Made by a program: the position numbers and the translations under genes. The notes under the pieces are model-generated. The model saw only the letters and a program-made list of their open reading frames with translations, was not told the DNA's origin and did not search any database. Positions 7,836 through 15,879 of a DNA stretch of 64,000 bases are shown one piece after another. This stretch comes from Cellulomonas pakistanensis (lineage in GTDB: Bacteria; Actinomycetota; Actinomycetes; Actinomycetales; Cellulomonadaceae). The stretch's first letter is position 1; every line of letters starts with the position of its first letter. The stretch is taken from the NCBI RefSeq assembly GCF_016862755.1, contig NZ_BONO01000019.1:1-64000 (forward strand), read 5' to 3'.

Positions 7836-7890
7836 CCCCGGCTCCGCCCGCCCCGGCTCCGCCCGCCCCGGACCCGCCCGCCCCGGACCC
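7836..7890. repeat. 15-bp tandem repeat in an intergenic spacer
   Basis: Nearly four copies of CCCCGGCTCCGCCCG, the last two diverged, lie between the glycosyltransferase promoter and the terminator shared with the beta-galactosidase gene. Non-coding on both strands as far as I can tell. Confidence 0.75.
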
Positions 7891-7894
7891 CACG

Positions 7895-7947
7895 ACGCCG
7901 CGGCCGGCCGGGCCCGTCGGAGGGACGGGCCCGGCCGGCCGCGGCGT
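7895..7947. terminator. Strong hairpin after the beta-galactosidase gene
   Basis: A perfect 24-bp inverted repeat (arms beginning ACGCCGCGGCCGGCC) with a GGAGG loop. It lies 17 bp beyond the stop of the minus-strand GH42 gene and upstream of the glycosyltransferase promoter, so it would stop read-through in either direction. Confidence 0.85.
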
Positions 7948-7964
7948 GTCGGGAGGGGGACGGG

Positions 7965-10007
7965 TCAGCGCGCGACCTCGATCACCCGCACCTGCCCGCC
8001 GGGCACCTTGGCGGTGCCGGCGAAGGTCTCGCCGGTCAGCAGGTCGGTGCCGGTCGCGGGCAGCTCCGCGGCCTCGGCGCCGTGGTTCACGGCGACGACG
8101 TAGTCCGAGGTGTCGCCGTGCCGGCGCACGACCTCGAGCTCCGCCGGCAGGCCCGACGGCGCGAGGCCGGCGTCGGCGTACACGGCGGCGAGCAGCGGCG
8201 CCAGGCCCTCGACGGAGGGGCAGGTCGAGACGTACCAGCCGGTGCCCTCGCCGTGCGCGTGCCGGGTGACGGCGGGGGCGCCGGGCAGCGGGCCGTCGGC
8301 GTAGGTCGCGACGACCTCGGCGCCGTGCAGCACCAGGTCCTCGGTCCACACGCCCGCGGGCGTCGGGTCAGTGCCGGCGAGCGCGCCCGTCCAGGCGACC
8401 TCGACCTGCTCCCCGGCGCGCAGCGGGGCGTGCTCCTCGACCGTCACGCCCAGCGCGGGGCGCAGGAACGCCGCGAAGCCGCCCGCGGGCACCGCGTCGT
8501 CCTGGTCGACGACGCCGGAGAAGCAGCCGACGACCAGCGTGCCGCCGCCGGCGACGTAGCCGTCCAGGTTCGAGCCGGCCTCCTCGGTGAGCAGGTAGGA
8601 CGCCGGGGCGACGACGAGGCGGTAGCCCGACAGGTCGTCCTCGGGGTGCGCGAAGTCGACGGTGAGGCCGTCCTGCCACAGGCGGTCGTAGTACGCGCGG
8701 ATCCGCTCGCGGTGGCCGAGGTCGACCGACGGCCGCCACTCGAGGTCCTGGGCCCAGAACGACTCCCAGTCCCACAGGATCGCCACGTCGGCCCGCACCC
8801 GCGAGCCGCGGACGGGCGCGAGCTTCTGCAGGTCGGCGCCGAGCTGGACGACCTCGCGGAACACCCGGGAGCCCGTGCCGGCGTGCGGCAGCATCGCGGA
8901 GTGGAACTTCTCGGCGCCGCGGCGGCCCGCGCGCCACTGGAAGAACAGGATGCCGTCGGCCCCGCGGCCGAGGTGGGTCAGGGAGTTCCGCGCCATCTCG
9001 CCCGGGCGCTTCGCGAGGTTGCGCGGCTGCCAGTTCACGGCCGAGGTGGAGTGCTCCATCAGCAGCCACGGCTTGCCGCGGGCGACCGAGCGGGTCAGGT
9101 CGGCGGCGAGCGCCAGGCCGACGTGGCTGCGGTGGTCCTCGGCGGTCAGGTAGTGGTCGTCGGAGACGATGTCGACCTCGTCGGCCCACTTCCACAGGTC
9201 GACGGCGGGGCACTCGGCGGCCATGAAGTTCGTGGTGACGGGGATCGTCGAGTGCGCGCGGACGGCCTCGCGCTCGGCGACGAAGCACTCCCGCAGGGCG
9301 TGGTCGGTGAACCGCGCGAAGTCGAGCCGCTGCGCCGGGTTGGTCACCGACGGGGTCAGCCGCGGGACGTCGACGTGCTCCCAGGTGCCGTAGCGCTGGC
9401 CCCAGAACGCGGTGCCCCACGCGGCGTTGAGCGCGTCGAGGGTGCCGTACCGGGCCTGCAGCCAGGACCGGAACGCCGCGGCGGACGTCTCGGAGTAGTC
9501 CTCGGAGACCGGGGCGCCGTACTCGTTGTGCACGTGCCACAGGGCGATCGCCGGGTGCGAGCCGTAGCGCTGCGCGAGCTCGGTCGTGATCCGGACCGCG
9601 GCGGCGCGGTACTCGGGGGACGACGGGTTCGCCATGCCGCGGGAGCCGAAGCCGAGCACGGTGCCGGAGCGGTCGACGACCCGGGTGTGCGGGTAGGTCG
9701 CGAAGAACCAGGCCGGCGGGGAGGCGGTCGGGGTGCCGAGGTCGACCCGGATGCCGTTCGCGTGCAGCAGGTCGATCACGCGGTCGAGCCAGCCGAAGTC
9801 GAACACGCCCTCCTCGGGCTCCAGCAGCGCCCACGAGAAGATCCCGATGCTGACGAGGTTCACGCCGGCCTCGCGCATGAGCCGCACGTCCTCGGCCCAG
9901 ACCTCCTCGGGCCACTGCTCGGGGTTGTAGTCGCCGCCGTAGGCGATGCCGTCCAGGCCCAGGACCCAGGGGGTGTCGGGGTGGGCGGACGTGGGCTGCG
10001 CGGTCAT
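7965..10007 (-). CDS. Beta-galactosidase, glycoside hydrolase family 42
   Basis: A 680-residue GH42 enzyme that removes terminal beta-galactosyl residues. The TIM-barrel part starts with GIAYGGDYNPEQWPEEVW. The acid/base is Glu162 in LWHVHNEYG and the nucleophile is Glu318 in PWLLMEHST. The trimerisation domain (from about residue 400) and a small beta domain ending ATGTDLLTG and VRVIEVAR follow. There is no signal peptide, so it acts on imported oligosaccharide in the cytoplasm. The ATG at 10007 is set by GAGGAG upstream. It is divergent from the sugar importer operon and shares its promoter region, so the two are probably controlled together by the LacI regulator. Confidence 0.95.
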   Translation of the reverse strand: MTAQPTSAHPDTPWVLGLDGIAYGGDYNPEQWPEEVWAEDVRLMREAGVNLVSIGIFSWALLEPEEGVFDFGWLDRVIDLLHANGIRVDLGTPTASPPAWFFATYPHTRVVDRSGTVLGFGSRGMANPSSPEYRAAAVRITTELAQRYGSHPAIALWHVHNEYGAPVSEDYSETSAAAFRSWLQARYGTLDALNAAWGTAFWGQRYGTWEHVDVPRLTPSVTNPAQRLDFARFTDHALRECFVAEREAVRAHSTIPVTTNFMAAECPAVDLWKWADEVDIVSDDHYLTAEDHRSHVGLALAADLTRSVARGKPWLLMEHSTSAVNWQPRNLAKRPGEMARNSLTHLGRGADGILFFQWRAGRRGAEKFHSAMLPHAGTGSRVFREVVQLGADLQKLAPVRGSRVRADVAILWDWESFWAQDLEWRPSVDLGHRERIRAYYDRLWQDGLTVDFAHPEDDLSGYRLVVAPASYLLTEEAGSNLDGYVAGGGTLVVGCFSGVVDQDDAVPAGGFAAFLRPALGVTVEEHAPLRAGEQVEVAWTGALAGTDPTPAGVWTEDLVLHGAEVVATYADGPLPGAPAVTRHAHGEGTGWYVSTCPSVEGLAPLLAAVYADAGLAPSGLPAELEVVRRHGDTSDYVVAVNHGAEAAELPATGTDLLTGETFAGTAKVPGGQVRVIEVAR

Positions 10008-10073
10008 GGATCTCCTCGGGCGACGCTGCTTCGGGCTGAGCACGGTCCCAGTCGCAATCGCCGGGACACGAGT

Positions 10074-10103
10074 AGGTAACAGGAGCCTGGGCCGTGTTGA
10101 CAA
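10074..10103 (-). promoter_or_regulatory. Promoter of the beta-galactosidase gene
   Basis: On the minus strand TTGTCA (10098-10103), 18 bases, then TTACCT (10074-10079). The -35 box overlaps that of the divergent importer promoter almost completely. Confidence 0.55.
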
Positions 10104-10127
10104 GCCCTGCGCCTCGCATCGTACTGT
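10097..10127 (+). promoter_or_regulatory. Promoter of the sugar importer operon
   Basis: A consensus TTGACA (10097-10102) is followed after 19 bases by TACTGT (10122-10127). The -10 overlaps the proposed LacI-type operator, so repression by blocking polymerase is likely. Confidence 0.6.
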
Positions 10128-10152
10128 GACCGTGCACAGCCGATGTGCACAG
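10124..10152. promoter_or_regulatory. Candidate LacI-family operator region
   Basis: CTGTGACCGTGCACAG (10124-10139) is an imperfect palindrome centred on CpG, the usual centre of LacI-family sites. GTGCACAG is repeated 13 bp further on (10145-10152). The site overlaps the importer -10 and follows its probable transcription start. Assigning it to the LacI gene of the same locus is inference. Confidence 0.5.
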
Positions 10153-10225
10153 ACACAGCGCGGTGATCGCCCGCGGTGTGACGCCCCGCCGCGAGGACGC
10201 GGCGGGTCCTTGACGAGGAGGACCG

Positions 10226-11542
10226 ATGCGCCTGCACACAGCGATGAAGACCGCAGCCGTGGTCGCCGCGACCGCGATGCTCGCGGCCGGCTGCGGCGGC
10301 GGCTCCGAGGGGGACGGCGGCTCCGCGGCCGACGGCCCCGTGGAGCTCACGTTCTGGACCTGGGCCCCCGGGATGGAGGAGACGGTCGCGGAGTGGAACG
10401 CCGCGAACCCCGACATCCAGGTGACCGTCAACAAGCAGGACGGCGGCGACCCGGCCATCACCAAGCTGCTGACCGCCATCAAGGCGGGCTCCGGCGCGCC
10501 GGACCTCATGCAGACCGAGTACCAGAAGATCCCGACGCTGGTCGCCGCGGACGCGCTCGCCGACCTGTCGGACGTGCTCCCCGAGGACCTCGCCGACCGG
10601 TACGCGGACGGCACCTGGGAGTCCGTGACGCTCGGCTCCGACGCCGTCTACGGCGTGCCGCAGGACTCCGGCCCCATGCAGTTCTACTACCGGGCCGACA
10701 TCTTCGAGCAGCTCGGCCTCGAGGTCCCCGAGACCTGGGACGAGTACGCGCAGGTCGCCGAGCAGCTGCACACCGCCGACCCGAGCAAGTACCTCGGCAC
10801 GTTCTCCGCGAACGACGCCGGCTGGTTCACGGGCCTCGCGCAGCAGGCCGGCGCCTCCTGGTGGGGCATCGAGGGCGACTCGTGGTCGGTCGACATCGAC
10901 TCCGAGCCGACCCAGAAGGTCGCCGAGTACTGGGGCGGCCTCGTCGAGCAGGGCGTCATCGACAACAAGCCGATGTACACCCCCGAGTGGAACGCGGCGC
11001 TGAACGACGGCTCGCAGGTCGGCTGGCTGTCGGCCATCTGGGCGCCGGGCGTCCTCGAGGGCAACGCCCCCGACACCGCCGGCAAGTGGGCCATGGCCCC
11101 GATGCCGCAGTGGGAGGCCGGCGACACCGCGACGGGCAACTGGGGCGGCTCCGCCACCTCCGTGACCTCGCAGTCGGAGCACCCGGAGCAGGCCGCCGAG
11201 TTTATCGCCTGGATGAACGGCAGCCAGGAGGGCGTGAACGCCCTCGTCGAGTACGGCAGCCTGTACCCGGCCGACCTCGACGCCCAGGGCGAGGCGCTCG
11301 CCGAGCCGCCGGCCTTCTTCTCGCAGCAGGCCGACTTCTACGACATCGCGGCCGAGACGGCGCAGGGCGTGCAGCCCTTCACCTACGGCCCGAACGTCAA
11401 CGTCGCGTACTCCGCGTACAACGACGAGTTCGGCAAGGCCACCGAGGCCCGGACCGCCGACGCGTTCCTGGCCGCGGTCGAGGCCATGCAGACCGCCACG
11501 GTCGACGACCTGAAGAACGCGGGCTTCTCGGTCGCCGAGTGA
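10226..11542 (+). CDS. Sugar ABC transporter substrate-binding lipoprotein
   Basis: A 438-residue family 1 extracellular solute-binding protein. The N-terminal signal ends in the lipobox LAAGC, so Cys23 would be lipidated and the mature protein tethered outside the membrane. The linker is Gly/Ser-rich. The mature part starts VELTFWTWAPG and carries GAPDLMQTEYQKIP and GVPQDSGPMQFYYR, typical of oligosaccharide binders. GAGGAGG precedes the ATG. It heads an operon with two permeases and a LacI regulator and is divergent from a GH42 gene, so a beta-galactoside or galacto-oligosaccharide is the likely ligand, not shown by sequence alone. Confidence 0.93.
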   Translation: MRLHTAMKTAAVVAATAMLAAGCGGGSEGDGGSAADGPVELTFWTWAPGMEETVAEWNAANPDIQVTVNKQDGGDPAITKLLTAIKAGSGAPDLMQTEYQKIPTLVAADALADLSDVLPEDLADRYADGTWESVTLGSDAVYGVPQDSGPMQFYYRADIFEQLGLEVPETWDEYAQVAEQLHTADPSKYLGTFSANDAGWFTGLAQQAGASWWGIEGDSWSVDIDSEPTQKVAEYWGGLVEQGVIDNKPMYTPEWNAALNDGSQVGWLSAIWAPGVLEGNAPDTAGKWAMAPMPQWEAGDTATGNWGGSATSVTSQSEHPEQAAEFIAWMNGSQEGVNALVEYGSLYPADLDAQGEALAEPPAFFSQQADFYDIAAETAQGVQPFTYGPNVNVAYSAYNDEFGKATEARTADAFLAAVEAMQTATVDDLKNAGFSVAE

Positions 11543-11545
11543 GCT

Positions 11546-11588
11546 CCCGGCCGGGGCGGGGCGCCGCACGCGTCCCGCCCCGGCCCGG
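11546..11588 (+). terminator. Intra-operon hairpin after the binding-protein gene
   Basis: Arms of 15 bp with one mismatch (CCCGGCCGGGGCGGG and its partner) around a 13-base loop, starting four bases after the stop codon. Hairpins here commonly raise binding-protein mRNA over permease mRNA by partial termination or 3'-end protection. Confidence 0.6.
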
Positions 11589-11639
11589 CACGCCGCACGA
11601 CCCCGGACACCCCCACCGCTCCCGCGGAAGGACCCCCTC

Positions 11640-12608
11640 GTGACCACCACCGAGCCGCGCGCGACGACCCCCGCGCCACCCGCGTCCGTCGAGCCGCGCC
11701 GCCCGCGCCGGCGGCGCACCCTCGCGCCGTACGTGTACCTCGCGCCCGCGATGACGCTGTTCACGCTGTTCCTCGCGCTGCCGATCGGCTACGCCGTCTA
11801 CCTGAGCCTGCGCACCGTGAAGGTCAGCGGGCTCGGCCTCGGCTCCGGCGCGCGCCAGGAGGTGTGGGCCGGCTTCTCGAACTACTCCCGCGCGCTCGGC
11901 GACCCCGAGTTCCTCGCGTCCGTCGGCCGCGTCGCGCTGTACGGCCTCGTGCTGGTCCCGACGATGCTCGGCCTGGCCCTGCTGTTCGCGCTGCTGCTCG
12001 ACGCGAAGCGCACCGGGGTCAAGGGCTTCTCCCGCGTCTCGATCTTCCTGCCCTACGCCGTGCCGTCGGTCATCGCGTCGCTGCTGTGGGGCTTCCTGTA
12101 CCTGCCGCGGGTCAGCCCGTTCGAGTACGTGGCCGAGTCGCTGGGCCTGCCGACCGCCGACGTGCTGTCGTCGAACGTGATCCTGTTCGCGATCGCCAAC
12201 ATCGGCCTGTGGGGCGGCGTCGGCTTCAACATGATCGTCATCTACACGGCGCTCAAGGCGATCCCGCAGGAGCTGTACGAGGCCGCCCGGCTCGACGGCG
12301 CGACCGAGCGCGGCATCGCGTGGCGGATCAAGATCCCGATCGTCGCGCCGTCGCTGATCCTCACGTTCCTGTTCTCGATGATCGCGACGCTCCAGGTGTT
12401 CGCCGAGCCGACCACGCTCCGGCCGCTGACCAACACCATCTCCACCACGTGGAGCCCGCTGATGAAGGTGTACCGCGACGCCTTCACCCGCGACGACATC
12501 TACTCCGCCGCCGCGACCTCCGTCGTGATCGCGCTGGCGACGTTCGTGCTCTCGTTCGGCTTCCTGCGCCTCGTGCAGCGCCGCGCCTTCGCCCAGGAGA
12601 ACGGCTGA
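11640..12608 (+). CDS. Sugar ABC transporter permease, MalF-like
   Basis: A 322-residue inner-membrane permease with six predicted helices after a Pro/Arg-rich cytoplasmic N-terminus of about 35 residues. The binding-protein-dependent transport signature is present as EAARLDGATERGIAWRIKIPIVAPS, which contacts the ATPase. It would form the membrane channel with the next gene product. The GTG at 11640 has GGAAGG upstream. The first helix reads YVYLAPAMTLFTLFLALPIGYAVYL in segments. It lies 97 bp after the binding-protein gene and four bases before the second permease. The CUT1 (MalF-type) subclass is inferred from size and order. Confidence 0.93.
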   Translation: MTTTEPRATTPAPPASVEPRRPRRRRTLAPYVYLAPAMTLFTLFLALPIGYAVYLSLRTVKVSGLGLGSGARQEVWAGFSNYSRALGDPEFLASVGRVALYGLVLVPTMLGLALLFALLLDAKRTGVKGFSRVSIFLPYAVPSVIASLLWGFLYLPRVSPFEYVAESLGLPTADVLSSNVILFAIANIGLWGGVGFNMIVIYTALKAIPQELYEAARLDGATERGIAWRIKIPIVAPSLILTFLFSMIATLQVFAEPTTLRPLTNTISTTWSPLMKVYRDAFTRDDIYSAAATSVVIALATFVLSFGFLRLVQRRAFAQENG

Positions 12609-12611
12609 CCC

Positions 12612-13520
12612 ATGGCGACCCTGACCTCCTCCCGCCCCGCCGCGCGCCCCGCGCGCCGGTCCGCCGGCCTCACCCCCGTCCGCGAGCGCGCGCAGCGCCC
12701 GTCGTTCTGGCCGACCGCGATCCTGCTGCTCGGTGCCCTGTACTGCCTCTTCCCGGTGCTGTGGGTGCTGATCGCGTCCACCAAGAGCGCGGGCGAGCTG
12801 TTCTCGACGTTCACGCTCGCCCCGTCCACGCACCTGTGGGACAACATCACCGAGCTGTCCGCCTACCGCGACGGCGTGTTCTGGCGGTGGATGGCGAACA
12901 CCGCGCTCTACGCCGGCGTCGGCGGCCTGCTGTCCGTCGTGGTGTCGGCGATGGCGGGCTACGGCCTGGCGAAGTTCCGGTTCGCCGGCAAGTCGGCGAT
13001 CTTCAACATCATCCTGGCGGGCGTGCTGGTCCCGGGCGTCGTGCTGGCGATCCCGCAGTACCTGCTGCTGGCGCAGGTCGGCCTGACCAACACGTACTGG
13101 TCGGTGCTGCTGCCGAGCATCATCAGCCCGTACGGCATCTACCTCGCGCGCATCTACGCCGCGGCCTCGGTGCCGGACGACGTGCTGGAGGCCGCCCGCA
13201 CCGACGGCGCCCGCGAGTGGCGGGTGTTCACGTCGATCTCCATGCCGATGATGGTGCCCGGCCTGGTGACGGTGTTCCTGTTCCAGTTCGTCGCCATCTG
13301 GAACAACTTCATGCTGCCGTACATCATGCTCGGCGACGACCGGCTGTTCCCGCTCACGGTCGGCCTCTCGGGCCTGCTGAACCAGGGCGCCTCGCAGCCC
13401 GCCATGTACACCTCGGTGATCACCGGCGCGCTGCTGTCGATCCTGCCGCTCGCGGCGCTGTTCCTCACCCTGCAGCGGTACTGGCAGGTCGACCTCGCGG
13501 CCGGCGCCGTGAAGGCCTGA
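12612..13520 (+). CDS. Sugar ABC transporter permease, MalG-like
   Basis: A 302-residue inner-membrane permease, partner of the preceding one. It has six helices and the EAA loop EAARTDGAREWRVFTSISMPMM. The N-terminus of about 35 residues is Ala/Arg-rich and cytoplasmic. The end, YWQVDLAAGAVKA, is typical of MalG-type subunits. Its ATG follows the previous stop by three bases, implying translational coupling. No ATP-binding gene is present in the locus, so the pair probably uses a shared MsiK-type ATPase encoded elsewhere, as known for actinobacterial CUT1 importers. Confidence 0.93.
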   Translation: MATLTSSRPAARPARRSAGLTPVRERAQRPSFWPTAILLLGALYCLFPVLWVLIASTKSAGELFSTFTLAPSTHLWDNITELSAYRDGVFWRWMANTALYAGVGGLLSVVVSAMAGYGLAKFRFAGKSAIFNIILAGVLVPGVVLAIPQYLLLAQVGLTNTYWSVLLPSIISPYGIYLARIYAAASVPDDVLEAARTDGAREWRVFTSISMPMMVPGLVTVFLFQFVAIWNNFMLPYIMLGDDRLFPLTVGLSGLLNQGASQPAMYTSVITGALLSILPLAALFLTLQRYWQVDLAAGAVKA

Positions 13521-13528
13521 CGTGCCCG

Positions 13529-13534
13529 TAAGGT
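13529..13534 (+). promoter_or_regulatory. -10 element, leaderless start of the LacI gene
   Basis: TAAGGT ends eight bases before the GTG at 13543. It supports an own promoter for the regulator, besides read-through from the permease operon, and supports this start over the in-frame GTG at 13522. Confidence 0.5.
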
Positions 13535-13542
13535 CAGGGGTC

Positions 13543-14553
13543 GTGGACACGACCGCCCGCCGCCGACCCACGATCCGCGACGTCGCGGCGGCCGCCGGCG
13601 TGTCCCGCGGGACCGTGTCGCGGGTGCTGAACGGCGGGCACTGGGTGTCGCCCGAGGCGCTCGTGGCCGTGCAGGAGGCCATCCGGACGACCGGGTACTC
13701 GGCGAACCAGCACGCGCGCAGCCTGGTGACCGGCCGGGCGAACTCGGTGGCGTTCCTGCTGACCGAGCCGCAGCACCTGCTGTTCGAGGACCCGACGTTC
13801 TCGATCCTGCTGCGCGCCGCGGCCGAGGCGCTGGCGGCGCGCGAGATGCCGCTGCTGCTCATGGTCGCCGGCACGCAGCAGGAGCGGCGGCGGATCACCG
13901 ACTACGTCGCGGCCGGGCACGTCGACGGCGTGCTGCTCATCTCCTCGCACCGGGGCAACCCGGTGGTCGGCGACCTGCTGCGCCAGGGCGTCCCGACGAT
14001 CGCCTGCGGCGAGCCGCTCGGGTACGAGGACCGGATCGGCTGGGTGTCCGCGGACGACGAGGGCGGCGCCCGGCGGATGACCGAGCACCTGCTCGCGCGC
14101 GGCCGGTCGCGGGTCGCGACGATCACCGGGCCGATGGACACCCCGGGCGGACTCCGGCGGCTCGCCGGGTTCCGCGCGGCGCTCGGCGACGCGTACGACG
14201 AGGCGCTGGTGGCGCACGGCGACTACTCGCGGGCCTCGGGCCAGGCCGCGATGCGCGAGCTGCTCGAGCGGCGGCCCGACCTGGACGCGGTGTTCGTGGC
14301 GTCCGACCTCATGGCCGCGGGCGCGCTGGTCGCGCTGCGCGAGGCGGGCCGCTCGGTGCCGGGCGACGTGGCGGTCGGCGGGTTCGACGACTCCGGCCTG
14401 GCTGCCACCCTCGAGCCGCCGCTGACGACCATGCGGCAGCCGTTCGAGCGGATCGCGTCCGAGATGGTCCGGCTGCTGCTCGAGGTCGTCGAGGGCGCCG
14501 AGCCCGCCCGGATCACGCTGCCGACGGCCCTGGTGGAGCGCGCCTCGGCGTGA
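13543..14553 (+). CDS. LacI-family transcriptional regulator
   Basis: A 336-residue repressor. The N-terminal helix-turn-helix is RPTIRDVAAAAGVSRGTVSRVLNGG, with the hinge helix just after. The rest is a periplasmic-binding-protein-like sensor (SVAFLLTEPQHLLFEDPTF to the C-terminus) with the family's GDVAVGGFDDSGLAATLEPPLTTMRQP. It ends the importer cluster and probably represses both the importer and the divergent beta-galactosidase gene until sugar binds. An in-frame GTG at 13522, two bases after the permease stop, is an alternative start. The effector is probably a galactoside; this is inferred from context. Confidence 0.92.
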   Translation: MDTTARRRPTIRDVAAAAGVSRGTVSRVLNGGHWVSPEALVAVQEAIRTTGYSANQHARSLVTGRANSVAFLLTEPQHLLFEDPTFSILLRAAAEALAAREMPLLLMVAGTQQERRRITDYVAAGHVDGVLLISSHRGNPVVGDLLRQGVPTIACGEPLGYEDRIGWVSADDEGGARRMTEHLLARGRSRVATITGPMDTPGGLRRLAGFRAALGDAYDEALVAHGDYSRASGQAAMRELLERRPDLDAVFVASDLMAAGALVALREAGRSVPGDVAVGGFDDSGLAATLEPPLTTMRQPFERIASEMVRLLLEVVEGAEPARITLPTALVERASA

Positions 14554-14578
14554 GCCCCCGCCGACGGGCGGGTCCTGC

Positions 14579-14584
14579 CACACT
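14579..14584 (+). promoter_or_regulatory. -10-like element, leaderless start of the exonuclease gene
   Basis: CACACT ends six bases before the ATG at 14591, with no Shine-Dalgarno. The same hexamer serves as the probable -10 of the rpsJ operon. Confidence 0.4.
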
Positions 14585-14590
14585 CGGGGC

Positions 14591-15595
14591 ATGGCCGACC
14601 GTCACGCGCTGATGCTGCTCGACTCCGCGTCCCTGTACTTCCGGGCGTTCTACGGGGTCCCGGACTCGGTGAAGGCGCCCGACGGTTCGCCGGTGAACGC
14701 CGTGCGCGGGCTGCTCGACATGATCGCCCGCCTGGTCACCGACCACCGGCCCGACCGGCTGGTCGCGTGCTGGGACGAGGACTGGCGCCCGGCGTTCCGG
14801 GTCGCGGCCATCCCGTCGTACAAGGCGCACCGCGTGGTCGGCGGGGCCGAGGCGGCGGCGGCCGCGTCGTCGGACGGCGTCACGGTCGCCGAGGAGGTGC
14901 CGGACGCCCTCGCGCCGCAGGTGCCCGTCATCGCGGAGGTGCTCGCCGCGCTCGGCATCGCCCGCGCCGGCGCACCGGGGTACGAGGCCGACGACGTGAT
15001 CGGCACGCTCACCGCCCGCGAGGTCGCCCGGCCGGCGGGGGAGCGGTCGCCGGTGCTGGTCGTGACCGGGGACCGGGACCTGTTCCAGCTCGTCGACGAC
15101 GACGCGCCCGTGAGGGTGCTCTACACGATCCGCGGGATCAAGGACGTCGAGGTCGTCGACGGCGCGCGGCTGCGGGAGAAGTACGCCGTGGCGTCGGGCG
15201 GCGCGTACGCGGACATGGCGGTGCTGCGCGGGGACCCGAGCGACGGCCTCCCGGGCGTCGCCGGCATCGGCGAGAAGACCGCCGCCGCGATGCTCGCGAA
15301 GTACCGCGACCTGCCCGGGCTGCTGGCCGCGCGGGACGCCGGCGACCCGGGCCTCACCGCCACGCAGCGCCGGCGGCTGGTCGAGGCGGACGACTACCTC
15401 GCCGTCGCGCCCGGCGTGGTGCGGGTGGCCGCGGACGCGCCCGTGCGGCTGGCCGGCGGCGCGGACCCCGCGGCGGCGGACGCGTTCGCGCTGCCGCGGC
15501 AGCCCGTGGACGGCGCCGCGCTGGTCGACCTGACCGAGCGCTGGGGCCTGGAGTCGAGCGTCCGCCGGGTGCTGACGGCCCTCGCCAACCGCTGA
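14591..15595 (+). CDS. 5'-3' exonuclease (PolA N-terminal-like, stand-alone)
   Basis: A 334-residue protein of the PIN/FEN-like 5'-3' exonuclease family. It resembles the N-terminal domain of DNA polymerase I but has no polymerase part. Metal-binding motifs are visible: LLDSASLYFRAFYG at the start, VACWDEDWRPAFR, GYEADDVIGTLTA and VVTGDRDLFQLVDD. The helix-hairpin-helix DNA-binding part includes ILRGDPSDGLPGVAGIGEKTAA in a close variant. It probably trims flaps or RNA primers in the cytoplasm. Stand-alone copies are common in actinobacteria alongside a full PolA. It is convergent with the subtilase gene, with a palindromic repeat and a terminator between them. Confidence 0.9.
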   Translation: MADRHALMLLDSASLYFRAFYGVPDSVKAPDGSPVNAVRGLLDMIARLVTDHRPDRLVACWDEDWRPAFRVAAIPSYKAHRVVGGAEAAAAASSDGVTVAEEVPDALAPQVPVIAEVLAALGIARAGAPGYEADDVIGTLTAREVARPAGERSPVLVVTGDRDLFQLVDDDAPVRVLYTIRGIKDVEVVDGARLREKYAVASGGAYADMAVLRGDPSDGLPGVAGIGEKTAAAMLAKYRDLPGLLAARDAGDPGLTATQRRRLVEADDYLAVAPGVVRVAADAPVRLAGGADPAAADAFALPRQPVDGAALVDLTERWGLESSVRRVLTALANR

Positions 15596-15624
15596 CGGCG
15601 CGCCCACGCGGCGCCGCCCCCGAC

Positions 15625-15697
15625 GCCGAGTGGGCAGCGGACACGTCGAGCGGGCATCCCCTGGTTGCCCGCTCGACGCGTCGCGTGCCCACTCGGC
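15625..15697. repeat. Intergenic palindromic repeat, copy A (divergent)
   Basis: Arms of 32 bp, 28 positions matching, with a 9-base loop TCCCCTGGT. The left arm holds GGACACGTCGAGCGGGCA, close to the GACACGTCGAG core of copies B and C, but the outer GTGCAC block is replaced by GTGGGCA. It lies 30 bp after the exonuclease stop codon. Confidence 0.75.
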
Positions 15698-15723
15698 ACG
15701 CGCCGCGTCGCCGGCGCACGCGA

Positions 15724-15756
15724 GAGGGGGGTCACCGCCCCCCGGTGACCCCCCTC
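15724..15756. terminator. Bidirectional terminator between convergent genes
   Basis: GAGGGGGGTCACCG and its exact complement flank a five-base C loop. It serves the convergent exonuclease and subtilase genes. The rest of the 284-bp gap holds palindrome copy A and GC-rich sequence in which I see nothing else. Confidence 0.75.
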
Positions 15757-15879
15757 GCGGCGCGGCCGGTCCTGGATCTCCCCGGCCCGTCCGCGCCGCC
15801 CTCCCGCGCGGGGTGCGGTCCGGCCGGGGCGGGCGACCCCCGCGCCCGCCCCGCCGTGCCGCACCCGCGCGTGCGCGCC

